The translations under genes were made by a program, and so were the position numbers. Of a stretch of DNA of 64,000 bases, positions 8,480 through 17,943 are shown in pieces (the first letter of the stretch is position 1; each line of letters starts with the position of its first letter). This DNA is from Cysteiniphilum halobium (GTDB taxonomy: Bacteria; Pseudomonadota; Gammaproteobacteria; Francisellales; Francisellaceae). The notes under the pieces are model-generated. The model was not told the origin of the DNA. It saw only the letters and a list, made by a program, of their open reading frames with translations, and searched no databases. Location: NCBI RefSeq assembly GCF_003574425.1, contig NZ_QLIU01000015.1:53456-117455 (forward strand), read 5' to 3'.

Positions 8480-9469
8480 TTAGTTTACTGAGAATAAGTT
8501 AATTTTGTTTTGACAGCGCAAAATGCTGTCGTAATTATGAATACTATAACGCTCAACAAGGCGTTTACATACCTCTATTGCTTTAAATGAATTACCATGT
8601 TTATCCAATCGTGGCGAGTAAATCGCAATACCCATTAAATCGGGAACAACGACATAAATCCCGCCTGAAACCCCACTTTTAGCAGGCAGTCCAATCGAAA
8701 ATGCCCATTCACCAGAGTAATCATACATGCCACATGAATACATTAATGATAAACAATTTTTGACCGTCTCTGGTTTAAAGACTTCTTGCTTATTTACAGC
8801 ACAGCTGCCGGCATTAGCAAAGCTTGCTGCAATAGCGGCTAAAATCTCACTATTAAGCTCAATGGAACAAGCCTGAAAATATAAATTCAATGTGCGGTGC
8901 AGATCCGTATTTTTTGGGAAAGCTTTATGTTCACGCATAAAATAACCCAATGCATAATTGCGATCTGCTGTTTCTTTTTCCGAGTTATACACCGCATTAT
9001 TAAAGGTGATCTTTTGGCTATCTGCCAATTTACAAAGTGCTTGCATAATATGATTAAAACGATCAGCTGGATTTGATTTACGCTTAATCATTGAGCACGA
9101 CATAATTGCGCCTGCATTAATCATTGGATTATGTGGCAAGCCTTCATCATTTAATGTTAGCTCATTAAAGTTCTTACCACTTGGCTCACGCCCAATATGC
9201 TTATGCACATGACTCAATCCATTTTCTTCTAATGACAATGCATATAGCACAGGTTTCACCATTGATTGCATGCAAAAGCGTGACTTAAAATCACCAACAC
9301 TAAATTTTTTGCCATCAACCGTACACACGGAAATAGCAAACTGATCGGGATCAACTTTTTTAAGCTCAGGAATATAGCTGGCAACTTTTCCCCGCTGGTT
9401 AGACTGCAAACTTGTGTGGATATCACTCAGATAAGCGCAGAACTCTTGGAATTTTTCATCAGAAATCAT
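8480..9469 (-). CDS. glsA: glutaminase A
   Basis: The 329-aa enzyme hydrolyses glutamine to glutamate and ammonia in the cytoplasm and has the serine beta-lactamase-like fold. The catalytic SxxK is Ser69-Lys72 in FCMQSMVKP. Other family motifs are NPMINAGAI, ADRNYALGYFM, YSGEWAFSIGLPAKSG and SGGI. The length fits the bacterial type (about 308 aa) with a slightly extended C-terminus. The gene is monocistronic, with 110 bases to the DUF4404 start downstream and a divergent ABC exporter upstream. In many bacteria glutaminase supports acid resistance; that role here would be inference. Confidence 0.95.
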   Translation of the reverse strand: MISDEKFQEFCAYLSDIHTSLQSNQRGKVASYIPELKKVDPDQFAISVCTVDGKKFSVGDFKSRFCMQSMVKPVLYALSLEENGLSHVHKHIGREPSGKNFNELTLNDEGLPHNPMINAGAIMSCSMIKRKSNPADRFNHIMQALCKLADSQKITFNNAVYNSEKETADRNYALGYFMREHKAFPKNTDLHRTLNLYFQACSIELNSEILAAIAASFANAGSCAVNKQEVFKPETVKNCLSLMYSCGMYDYSGEWAFSIGLPAKSGVSGGIYVVVPDLMGIAIYSPRLDKHGNSFKAIEVCKRLVERYSIHNYDSILRCQNKINLFSVN

Positions 9470-9651
9470 TATTGTAATTTTGTTTTATAGTCAATGGAAA
9501 TACAACTTATTCTATACTTATCGCCAAGTATTTTACAGGTTTTATTGCTTGATACTTCCTATAAATTCAATCACAACTACATATACCCATTACAACATAA
9601 TTTACAAACGGTATAGCTTGAGGATTTATTGTATTTCAGGATAATGCTTAT

Positions 9652-11475
9652 ATGTTCATCCCTAAATGCGATCAATCATTGAAATCTAATACTTATTTAT
9701 CAACAAGCAAGTACCCATTATTGCGATTATTAAGCTATATGCGCGGCTATCGCAAAGATTATCTTTTAGCACTCTTATACTCAACACTTAACAAGCTTTT
9801 TGATATTTTCCCTGAGATTCTCTTAGGTGTTGCTGTCAATATGGTTGTATCCAAACAAGGTTCATGGATTGCGCAAATAACAGGTATAAACTCCCTATTC
9901 TCACAATTGTTGATTTTGGGATTACTTACTTTCTTTATCTGGGCATGTGAGTCATATTTCCAGTATTTATACAGCCTAAAATGGCGTAATCTTGCACAAA
10001 ATATTGAACATAAACTGCGTACTGACGTCTACGGACATATTCAAAAAGCCAATGTTCAACAAATTGAATCAACCTCAACAGGACAAATGATTTCAACGAT
10101 TAATGATGATATCAACCAAATGGAAAGATTTTTAGAAGATGGTGTTAATCAAATCGTGCAAATTATCGTTTCGACCATTTTTATTGGTATCGTATTCTTA
10201 TTTGCTTCACCATTAATTACACTACTTGCCATTGTGCCTATTCCTTGCATTATCGTTGGTGCATTTTATTTCCAACATCGTTTAGCGCCCAGGTTTTTGG
10301 AAGTACGCCAAAAGGCCGCCGAAATAAGTGGTGATCTACAACGTAATCTACTTAATCTCTTAACCATCAAAAGCTATACAACCGAAGACTATGAAGCACA
10401 ACGCATTGAAAAAGTCAGTGCCAATTATCAAGCGGCTAATCGCAAGACCATCCAAATTAGCTCAATGGTCACACCTGTTATTCGCATGTTTGTATTAACT
10501 GGCTTTTTATTTACATTACTTATTGGTGGTTATCAAACATTTCATGGACAAATGAATGTCGGCACCTTTAGTATGCTGATTTTTTTATCACAACGTTTAT
10601 TATGGCCTTTCAATAACCTTGCCGTGGTAACGGTTGATTATCAACGCGTAATGGCATCAACAACACGCGTGCTCAATTTATTGACTTGGTCAATAGAGGA
10701 CTTACATAACAAAGTATCTCCATCAAAACTTATAACAAACCATCAAGATATTACTCTTGATCACGTCACTTTTGGCTATGAGAATAATGTGCCTGTGTAT
10801 CAAGATTTAAGTCTATGCATCAATGCACAACAAACCACTGCATTTGTTGGCGAATCAGGCTCAGGAAAAAGCACATTGATTAAGCTTATGTGTCAGTTTT
10901 ATATACCACAATCTGGCACTTTAAAATATGGTACTCATAATATTCAGAGCTTTGATTTATCATCATGGCGCCAACAGATCGCGTTAGTGAGTCAGGATAG
11001 CTTCCTCTTTGACGGCAGCATTAGAGAAAATATCGCTTATGGCTCTTTTGACGCTAATAGTGAAGCAATTATACATGCAGCTAAAGTTGCAGGGCTGCAT
11101 GAATTTGTTATGCAATTACCCAACGGTTACAATACCGATGTCGGACAACGCGGTTTATTATTATCTGGCGGTCAGAAACAACGCATTTGTATTGCACGAG
11201 CAGTTTTAAAAGATGCACCAATTTTGATTTTGGATGAGGCAACTTCTGCAGTAGATAATGAAACCGAGCTTGCCATACAGCGCGCTTTAAACAAAATATC
11301 CAAATCCAAAACAACCATTATTATTGCGCACCGACTATCAACGATTCGCCATGCCGATATCATTCATGTGATGGATCAAGGACAAATTATTGAAAGCGGT
11401 ACACATCAAGAATTACTAAATCTAAAAGGGAAATATGCACAACTTTGGGATATTCAAACAGGTAATATGTATTGA
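9652..11475 (+). CDS. ABC transporter, fused permease and ATPase (exporter type)
   Basis: This 607-aa half-transporter has a six-helix type 1 exporter domain (about residues 25-330) followed by a nucleotide-binding domain. The ATPase shows Walker A GESGSGKST, Q-loop ALVSQDSFLF, signature LSGGQKQRI, Walker B ILILDEATSAVD and H-loop IIAHRLST. It should work as a homodimer in the inner membrane. The substrate cannot be told from sequence; the general MsbA/multidrug class is the closest description. It is transcribed divergently from glsA across a 182-base AT-rich gap and has no co-directional partner nearby. Confidence 0.93.
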   Translation: MFIPKCDQSLKSNTYLSTSKYPLLRLLSYMRGYRKDYLLALLYSTLNKLFDIFPEILLGVAVNMVVSKQGSWIAQITGINSLFSQLLILGLLTFFIWACESYFQYLYSLKWRNLAQNIEHKLRTDVYGHIQKANVQQIESTSTGQMISTINDDINQMERFLEDGVNQIVQIIVSTIFIGIVFLFASPLITLLAIVPIPCIIVGAFYFQHRLAPRFLEVRQKAAEISGDLQRNLLNLLTIKSYTTEDYEAQRIEKVSANYQAANRKTIQISSMVTPVIRMFVLTGFLFTLLIGGYQTFHGQMNVGTFSMLIFLSQRLLWPFNNLAVVTVDYQRVMASTTRVLNLLTWSIEDLHNKVSPSKLITNHQDITLDHVTFGYENNVPVYQDLSLCINAQQTTAFVGESGSGKSTLIKLMCQFYIPQSGTLKYGTHNIQSFDLSSWRQQIALVSQDSFLFDGSIRENIAYGSFDANSEAIIHAAKVAGLHEFVMQLPNGYNTDVGQRGLLLSGGQKQRICIARAVLKDAPILILDEATSAVDNETELAIQRALNKISKSKTTIIIAHRLSTIRHADIIHVMDQGQIIESGTHQELLNLKGKYAQLWDIQTGNMY

Positions 11476-11488
11476 TGAAACTAGTAGG

Positions 11489-11563
11489 CTATGACCATAT
11501 TCCTGCCCACGTTGATTGCATAAGCGTTGGCTGAGCGTAAGTCGAAGCCTCTATGACCATATT
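11489..11563. repeat. 13-bp direct repeats flanking a REP-like motif
   Basis: CTATGACCATATT occurs at 11489-11501 and 11551-11563. Between them lies a GGCTGAGCGTAAGTCGAAGC segment that resembles short repetitive extragenic sequences. No reading frame is supported. Confidence 0.45.
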
Positions 11564-11660
11564 ACTTTTCACCTTTTCACTTTTTAAGTAATTAATAACT
11601 GGAGTTAGTTAAGTTTAGCTTTGCAGATAGCGCCAACGATGATAAAAAATCATCAAAAAC

Positions 11661-11688
11661 TTGACACACATCCCTCTGGGTGTATCCT
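11661..11688 (+). promoter_or_regulatory. sigma70-type promoter for the HigBA-like pair
   Basis: TTGACA (11661-11666), a 16-base spacer and TATCCT (11683-11688) lie 29 bases before the toxin ATG. Confidence 0.6.
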
Positions 11689-11716
11689 TATGAGAAAGGC
11701 AACCTATATTTATGTA

Positions 11717-12056
11717 ATGAATATATATTTTTACAAAACCTCAAATGGCCGTGAGCCTGTGAAAGAAGACATAAATAAGCTACCACGTGATGAAAAGCTA
11801 GCTGCATATGCGAGACTTGCTGACATAGATAAAGTATGGCTTTGACTTTGTTAAAGTACAATTTAAACAAATCAAAGGTAAACTTTGGGAAATTAAGTAT
11901 AAGTCTAAGAACCAACATCGCATCCTATATTGTATGCAAGATTCAAATGCTATGGTGTTGCTTCACTATGTGAAGAAAAAAACACAGAAGTTGGAAAACA
12001 AAGATAAGGATATCGCTGAGAAACGAATGAGTGAGGTACTAAGAAATGAAAAATAA
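11717..12056 (+). pseudogene. higB: HigB/RelE-type toxin, frameshifted
   Basis: The frame beginning at ATG 11717 gives MNIYFYKTSNGREPVKEDIN, the usual start of phage Gp49-like/HigB toxins (DUF891), but stops at 11843-11845. The family continues in the +1 frame from about 11832: GFDFVKVQFKQIKGKLWEIK, then KNQHRILYC, ending at 12056. The two parts together give about 112 residues, the normal toxin length. The frames overlap only within bases 11829-11845, so a single extra base explains the break. HigB toxins are ribosome-dependent mRNA interferases. As it stands the toxin is probably dead; a sequencing error or recoding would restore it. The end overlaps the antitoxin start by 11 bases. Confidence 0.75.
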
Positions 12057-12345
12057 ACATATTGGATCAAGTATCCAATCAGCCATCAAAGAGCAAATGG
12101 AACATGACAAGCAATTCAGCATAGATTTTGAACAAGAACGCTATATTAATGAAGTTGCTCAACTTGCTTATCAGTTAAGAATTGAATCAGGACTTAGCCA
12201 AAAAGAACTCGCTGAGAAATCAAATACTACACAACAAGTTATTTCTCGTCTTGAAAGCGGCTCTGATACAAGACTACCCTCTTTTAACCTGCTCTCAAAA
12301 ATAGCTCATGCGTTGGGGAAAAAGCTAACCATTCGATTTAGCTGA
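12046..12345 (+). CDS. higA: XRE-family antitoxin (HigA-like)
   Basis: The 99-aa protein carries an XRE helix-turn-helix at about residues 45-97 (ESGLSQKELAEKSNTTQQVI, then SRLESG). The reversed toxin-antitoxin order is that of higBA systems. It would neutralise the toxin and repress the shared promoter at 11661. The gene is intact although the toxin reading frame is broken. Its 3' end overlaps the convergent rlmKL 3' end by 21 bases. Confidence 0.85.
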   Translation: MKNKHIGSSIQSAIKEQMEHDKQFSIDFEQERYINEVAQLAYQLRIESGLSQKELAEKSNTTQQVISRLESGSDTRLPSFNLLSKIAHALGKKLTIRFS

Positions 12346-14559
12346 AATCTGCCAACAATGGTGAATGGTTGGTCTTCTTAGAAAGTCACGTGACAAGCAT
12401 TTATCATCAATGTTTTGGCAGTCATACTTTGCCTGCAGCCCTTCATCAAACTTGAACTTGCGATAATTGTTAGAGAAGTACAACACGCCCTTTCTTGTTA
12501 AAAGTCGCATTGCCAACTCGATTAACTCGACATGATCACGCTGCACATCCAGTACATTTTGCATACGCTTAGAATTAGAAAATGTTGGTGGATCTAAAAA
12601 AATCACATCAAATTGTTTACGCGCTTTAACTGCTTCTTTAAGCCATGTAAAGCAATCCGCCTGAACAAATAAATGCTGATCAATATTTAATTTATTCAAA
12701 TGAAAATTGCGTTTTCCCCAATCTAGATAGGTCTTTGACATATCAACATTGACAGTTTTAGCACCCATCAATGCGGCATGAATGCTTGCTGAGCAAGTAT
12801 AGGCAAATAGGTTTAATAATGTTTTGCCTTTAGCCGCTTTTGCCACGATTTGGCGCATTTTACGATGATCTAAAAATAGACCTGTATCTAAGTAATCATT
12901 AAAATTCACATAAAACAAAGCGTCATGCTCTTTAACCACATGGAACTTATCGGTTATTGCCTGTCTTTGATATTGACTATCACCCTTTTGTCGCTGACGT
13001 GTTTTTAAATGAATATGCTCATATCTTATCTCTAACACTTCGGCAATATGATAAACCACTTGCAATAGACGCTTTTGTGCAAATTTTTCATCAACTGTTT
13101 TACCCATTTGATACTCTTGTACATGCACATGGGTATTATAAAGATCGATTGCAACCGCATATTCAGGCAAATCCGCATCATAAATACGATAACACTCAAG
13201 CTCTTGCTGCTGTGCCCATTTTTGGATTTGTTGATAATTCTTTAATAGACGATTTTTAAATGCCAAATGCCCATCATCTTGCAAAACTGCATTCTTAGCC
13301 TGACGCGTTAATTTCTGCATCACAGATTCATGTTTCATCACCCATTGATCTGATACTTCAAATTGATAAAGCATCGTCTCAAGCGCACCATTGAAGAACT
13401 TATTGACTTTCATCGCTCTTAAGCCAAGTGCTCTGACAGGTTCACTTGCCGCACTGAATATCGATACCTTCCAACCACTGAAATCACGTATTAATGCTTT
13501 GCCAAACCCGCTAAATAGTCCACGCAATTTTTCCGGTCTGCCATGATACAAACGCTCACCATAGGGTGGGTTGGTCAAGATAAAACCCGTTTTTTCATGC
13601 GCATCATTACTTAAGTCTCTGACATCCTGCACAAAGACTTCAATCGCACCAACAAGATCAGCGCTTGCTATATTCTGGCGTGCCTTGTCCAATACGCGCA
13701 TATCATCGTCATAGCCAATTAAAGTTATATTATTTTTCTCTTTGCCCATATTTTTACGCATTAACGCTTCTGACCTTAACGCCTGCCATGAGCTATGATC
13801 AAAATCACGCCACTGCATAAAACAAAACGTATCACGCGTAAGGTTTGGCGCAATATCATATGCCATCATCGCAGCCTCAATTAAGATCGTCCCTGAACCA
13901 CACATTGGATCGATAAAATTTACCTGATCTTTTTTAAGCTCATCTAACCAACCACTTTTGACAAGTAGTGCGGCAGCTAAAGTCTCTTTCAATGGTGCTT
14001 CACCTTGTGCTAAGCGATAGCCTCGACGATGTAAGCTTTGTCCTGTCAATGACAAATAAATAAATGCCATGCCTTTTTGCAAATGAATATTGATAACAAT
14101 ATCTGGATGCTCTAAATCAACGTTTGGGCGCTCATCCATCTGATCACGGAAATAATCAACCACCGCATCCTTTGCTTTTTGCGCCGCAAATTGGGTGTTA
14201 TTAAACACTTGATGTTTACCAGAGACCTCAATTTTGATCGATTGTTTAACCTCAAAGAAGCTTGCCCAAGGTAACGAGTAGAGCTCATTATAAAAAGCAT
14301 CAGCACTATCAAACTTAGTCGCATGCAATTTGCGATGCACTTGATTTGCAAGTCGCGACCATAAACACACCTTATAAGCAGTGACAAGATCAGCTTCAAA
14401 TTCAACACCAGCAAGCTTCTCACGTGCGTCATCAACACCTAGTGCTAATAGCTCATCCTTTAATAATAATTCAATACCTTTGGCACAACTTGCAAAAAAA
14501 CTTAATCGTTTTGCTTGCTCTGCATTCTCGGTCGTTTCAGTCGTTGGTGAAATATCCAT
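12325..14559 (-). CDS. rlmKL: bifunctional 23S rRNA m2G2445/m7G2069 methyltransferase
   Basis: The 744-aa fusion (E. coli RlmKL 702 aa) has an N-terminal THUMP domain, then the RlmL methyltransferase with MCGSGTILIEAA and the NPPYGERL catalytic motif (around residue 330). The C-terminal RlmK domain has NLFAYTCSASIHAA for SAM binding and FLDPPTFSNSKRM. It modifies helix 74 of 23S rRNA during 50S assembly. The C-terminus (PTIHHCWQI) matches the family, so the 21-base overlap with higA has not damaged it. The start at 14559 is the only good ATG near the THUMP domain. Confidence 0.95.
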   Translation of the reverse strand: MDISPTTETTENAEQAKRLSFFASCAKGIELLLKDELLALGVDDAREKLAGVEFEADLVTAYKVCLWSRLANQVHRKLHATKFDSADAFYNELYSLPWASFFEVKQSIKIEVSGKHQVFNNTQFAAQKAKDAVVDYFRDQMDERPNVDLEHPDIVINIHLQKGMAFIYLSLTGQSLHRRGYRLAQGEAPLKETLAAALLVKSGWLDELKKDQVNFIDPMCGSGTILIEAAMMAYDIAPNLTRDTFCFMQWRDFDHSSWQALRSEALMRKNMGKEKNNITLIGYDDDMRVLDKARQNIASADLVGAIEVFVQDVRDLSNDAHEKTGFILTNPPYGERLYHGRPEKLRGLFSGFGKALIRDFSGWKVSIFSAASEPVRALGLRAMKVNKFFNGALETMLYQFEVSDQWVMKHESVMQKLTRQAKNAVLQDDGHLAFKNRLLKNYQQIQKWAQQQELECYRIYDADLPEYAVAIDLYNTHVHVQEYQMGKTVDEKFAQKRLLQVVYHIAEVLEIRYEHIHLKTRQRQKGDSQYQRQAITDKFHVVKEHDALFYVNFNDYLDTGLFLDHRKMRQIVAKAAKGKTLLNLFAYTCSASIHAALMGAKTVNVDMSKTYLDWGKRNFHLNKLNIDQHLFVQADCFTWLKEAVKARKQFDVIFLDPPTFSNSKRMQNVLDVQRDHVELIELAMRLLTRKGVLYFSNNYRKFKFDEGLQAKYDCQNIDDKCLSRDFLRRPTIHHCWQISAKSNG

Positions 14560-14636
14560 TAGAAAAATAATCGCTAAAAATTCAATCTGGCGATTATAAC
14601 ACCATCGATAACTTTTTCGTGAATTAATTTTATTGA

Positions 14637-15584
14637 TTAAAGCACTATCTGCTTTGCGATTTTCAATGGAATTTTAGTGAGCGCTTGTTGCAGTTGCATG
14701 CTAGCTTTTGCATAGTAATCTGCCTTATTTAAGTCATCCTTAATAAGGTTTAGATATTGCGCAAAGGTGTATATTTTCGCAGGGTTTAACTCACGTAACC
14801 ATTCACCTGGATCCGCAAAAAACTCAAAAAAAGCAAAGGTCTTTGCCGCCATTGTCGGCACTGCCAGATCAATTAATGAGATCATTTCCTCATTTAGGTC
14901 ACCTGTTGCCTCACTTTTACCAACCGCATCAAAAAAACGTGCAATACTGGCTTTTCTTAAGGTTAATCCCCCAGAGTTAATTGTCTCGGAATGCCCCAGC
15001 TTTACCGTAGAAAATACACAATCAAATGGATTATTATGCGGCATAACAACACTCACTGGTTTAACTTTATTTGCTTGGCTTGATGTTTGCGTTAAGGAAT
15101 TACTACTCTCTTTTGCTAATGTTTTAACATGTGCAATAGCATAGGCAATCACCTGCTGATATAACCCTGAAAACTCTTTATTGGCACGTTCTAACGCATC
15201 TAGCAATTTAGTTACATCTGCAGCTTTTTCCAACTCAGCATATTGCGCATAATACGGAATCATTAATGCACCAAATAAAAGCTTTCCTACATGCAAATGA
15301 CCTCCTATTATAAAACCATCCAGACTGAAATAGTCAAAAGTTGGTGTAATTTTAAACTGTTGAATAATATTAAATACCTCACCTTCAGCATCTTTGACAT
15401 GCTGGCATGACCAAATATAAGCATTAACAAGCTCATCTAATGCATATTGATGCTGGTCATATAATTCAACAAATTTTTGGGTAAAAGCGGAAGCAAAAGT
15501 AAATGTTCCCTTTAATACTCGTTGATGATTTACTTCAAGTGTTGTCGCACCGATTTGATAATTTACTGCAACTTTATCTGACAT
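14637..15584 (-). CDS. protein of unknown function
   Basis: I do not recognise this 315-aa protein. It has no signal peptide or clear membrane segment and looks soluble and mostly helical. There is a moderately hydrophobic stretch GGHLHVGKLLFGALMIPYYA near residues 95-115, a Ser/Thr/Gln-rich linker around 160-175, and an aromatic segment FAFFEFFADPGEWLRELNP near 250. An AAGGAGA ribosome site sits before the ATG. It starts 10 bases after the NTF2-like gene at 15595, so the two are almost certainly cotranscribed and may act together. Confidence 0.7.
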   Translation of the reverse strand: MSDKVAVNYQIGATTLEVNHQRVLKGTFTFASAFTQKFVELYDQHQYALDELVNAYIWSCQHVKDAEGEVFNIIQQFKITPTFDYFSLDGFIIGGHLHVGKLLFGALMIPYYAQYAELEKAADVTKLLDALERANKEFSGLYQQVIAYAIAHVKTLAKESSNSLTQTSSQANKVKPVSVVMPHNNPFDCVFSTVKLGHSETINSGGLTLRKASIARFFDAVGKSEATGDLNEEMISLIDLAVPTMAAKTFAFFEFFADPGEWLRELNPAKIYTFAQYLNLIKDDLNKADYYAKASMQLQQALTKIPLKIAKQIVL

Positions 15585-15594
15585 GATTTTCTCC

Positions 15595-16038
15595 TTAGTT
15601 TACGTTAGTGTGTCGAGAACCTAGATCTGCATCACTTGCTTCCCCACTTATTAAATAAGTCAGCTCATCACACATAACCAATTGATCTTCTTTAAATTGA
15701 AACATTGCAATGACTTTTGCTTTGACCATTACCCCATTTGCTTTTTTTGCTTTAACATAATGCACGCTAGATACTTTATTACCCTCTTCAATTAAATGAT
15801 CAAAATCAATTGTTACTTGACTTACTGTTGCTTTAAGTACTTTGATATGCGCAATAAATTCATCAAATCTCAGAATTTTATTATCAACATACTGTATATA
15901 GTTAGGGTGAAAGTATTTGTAAATATCTGCTTCATTGAATCCATCTTTTTCAAGGATGGTTTTAAAGATTTGTACTAATTGCTCTTTTTTATTTAGGCAA
16001 TGCCCTTGTGTGCTTTGACCAGTTTTTTCTGTATTCAT
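15595..16038 (-). CDS. NTF2/SnoaL-like domain protein
   Basis: The 147-aa product fits the SnoaL-like cone fold: an N-terminal helix (KKEQLVQIFKTILEKDG), then DIYKYFHPNYIQYVDN, a typical family segment, and strands ending FKEDQLVMCDELTYL. Members include polyketide cyclases, isomerases and non-catalytic binding proteins; the sequence does not decide which. It is the first gene of a pair with the unknown gene at 14637. Confidence 0.65.
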   Translation of the reverse strand: MNTEKTGQSTQGHCLNKKEQLVQIFKTILEKDGFNEADIYKYFHPNYIQYVDNKILRFDEFIAHIKVLKATVSQVTIDFDHLIEEGNKVSSVHYVKAKKANGVMVKAKVIAMFQFKEDQLVMCDELTYLISGEASDADLGSRHTNVN

Positions 16039-16231
16039 TATAGCCTCATTTAATGTTACTTTATCTAAACTATCCGCATTATATCCATACCATAATGAGA
16101 ATTTTATATATATTAAGACAGATATTTGCTCTTATCGGTCATGAGCAAATTTAAACCATATCACTTCTTGTTAAAAACCTACTTTTAGAATATTATTTAA
16201 AAGTTTTTAACTAAATAGAGGGGGAGCTGAT

Positions 16232-17758
16232 ATGGAGAAGAGACTAAATCAACCAGGGCTTTTTTCAGCAATTGCCATTAGCATTGGTACGATGATGGGT
16301 AGCGGTTGGCTGTTTGCGTCATATTACGCATCGAAAGCCGCAGGTGGTGCATCAATATTGTCATGGATCATTGGTGCACTTTCTGTGCTGATCATGGCAT
16401 TATTACTAGCAGAAATTGCCATCAAACATCCAGTTAATGGGCTTTTTACCCGTTTGATTAGCATTTCACATAATCCACATTTTGGTTTCGTTACGGGAAT
16501 ATCAAACTGGCTTTTAGGCTTGATTGTCATTCCATCTGAAGCCATGGCGACCACACAGTATATTGCATCTATCTATAAGCCAATGACATCATATATATTC
16601 ACCAATGGCGCATTAACATTAGCTGGTGTCATTGTAGTTGGCGTGTTTATGTTGATTTATACACTGATTAATTACTGGGGCATACATTTTTTTGCAAAGA
16701 TTAATAACTCGATCACTACACTGAAAATTATCATCCCTATTGTTACGGCTATTCTTATGCTACTTGCTGCATTTCATAGCAGTAATTTCACGGCACAAAA
16801 TGCAAGCTTCATCCCATTTGGCAGTGCTAGTATTTTTAGTGCAATTGTCAGTTGTGGGATATTTTATTCATTCTTTGGATTTCAAACGGCCGTTAGCTTT
16901 ACCGCAGAGCTTAAGAACCCTAAACGCAATGTACCGATAGCACTAATCAGTAGTGTGTTAATCGTGCTTGGCATTTACCTACTGCTGCAGATTGCCTTTA
17001 TCGGTGCGCTACCGCCACATATGCTCAATAATGGCTGGGCTGGACTTAATTTTGAATCACCATTGGCACAATTAACCGGCCTAATCGGACTAAATGTCTT
17101 AGCTGTTGTACTATATGCTGATGCTTTTATTAGCCCATCCGGCACAGGAATTATTTATACCGGCGCAAGTACGCGCATGTTAAATGAGATGGGTAAACAC
17201 GAGCAAGTGCCAAAAGTGTTTGGCAAAGTTAATGAGCAGATTGGCATGTCACGTATTTGCTTAATTTTCACTTTTATCTGTTCACTGATTCTAATTATTT
17301 TCTTTAGAAACTGGCAACTTATTGCGTCATTAACCACAACATTTATTTTAATTGCATGTATTGCATTACCTATTGCCTATAGCAAACTTAAAGCCAATAA
17401 AAATGACCCATTAACGATAAGTTATTTGCCATTTCCACAGTTTTTTTCATTTGTGATTTTTTTATTTTTAAGCTATTTATTGATGATTTCAGGCATTGTC
17501 AATTTGGCTGTGGCCTTGATTCTACATTTGGCATTTTTTGTGATGTATGCTGGCATGAAAATAAAAACAAATAATAATAAACTTGTCAAAGAAATGATCA
17601 TTGGCTCTTGGGGAATTTTCTTATTTTTAGTATTTGAGTTAGTTGCTGCTATTATTTACAGTCACTTTGCAAGTTATAGTGTGTTTTACATTATCTTTTT
17701 GATATTTAGTGCGCTGTTTTATTTTGTACTTGTTGCACAGAAGTCAGATCATTGCTAA
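16232..17758 (+). CDS. APC-superfamily amino acid permease (1)
   Basis: The 508-aa protein has about 12-14 transmembrane segments. TM1 holds the APC substrate loop GTMMGSGWLF, and SPSGTGIIYTGASTRML near residue 310 marks the YveA/aspartate:proton-symporter-like branch. GGGGGAG precedes the ATG at a good distance. It should bring amino acids across the inner membrane with protons; the substrate is inferred only from the subfamily. It is followed after 185 bases by a paralogue and is closely similar to both other APC permeases in the window. Confidence 0.9.
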   Translation: MEKRLNQPGLFSAIAISIGTMMGSGWLFASYYASKAAGGASILSWIIGALSVLIMALLLAEIAIKHPVNGLFTRLISISHNPHFGFVTGISNWLLGLIVIPSEAMATTQYIASIYKPMTSYIFTNGALTLAGVIVVGVFMLIYTLINYWGIHFFAKINNSITTLKIIIPIVTAILMLLAAFHSSNFTAQNASFIPFGSASIFSAIVSCGIFYSFFGFQTAVSFTAELKNPKRNVPIALISSVLIVLGIYLLLQIAFIGALPPHMLNNGWAGLNFESPLAQLTGLIGLNVLAVVLYADAFISPSGTGIIYTGASTRMLNEMGKHEQVPKVFGKVNEQIGMSRICLIFTFICSLILIIFFRNWQLIASLTTTFILIACIALPIAYSKLKANKNDPLTISYLPFPQFFSFVIFLFLSYLLMISGIVNLAVALILHLAFFVMYAGMKIKTNNNKLVKEMIIGSWGIFLFLVFELVAAIIYSHFASYSVFYIIFLIFSALFYFVLVAQKSDHC

Positions 17759-17943
17759 GAAAGATGTACAATAATTACCAAAAAAATACATAAGATCTTT
17801 ACATAAATATTTTATGCTTTGTGAAACGATGATGACTATTTGGATCAGACTATTTATAGCCACCGTATGGGGAACGGCTGCTCGTTATGAAAGTAATCAC
17901 ATTGCAATAATACTTTAAATAAACTACTGGAGGAGGAATTTCT

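Noticed and set aside
9582..9611. Third copy of the TATACCCAT repeat end
   Set aside because: Only the first nine bases agree; the rest is AT-rich and matches no better than chance.
11829..11845. Programmed +1 frameshift in higB
   Set aside because: No typical slippery codon with a stalling signal is seen; mutation or read error is simpler.
12957..13259. 100-codon plus-strand frame inside rlmKL
   Set aside because: It is the antisense shadow of a well-supported methyltransferase gene.
14767..15144. 125-codon plus-strand frame inside the unknown gene at 14637
   Set aside because: No ribosome site, and the minus-strand gene has a good start, an operon partner and better codon use.
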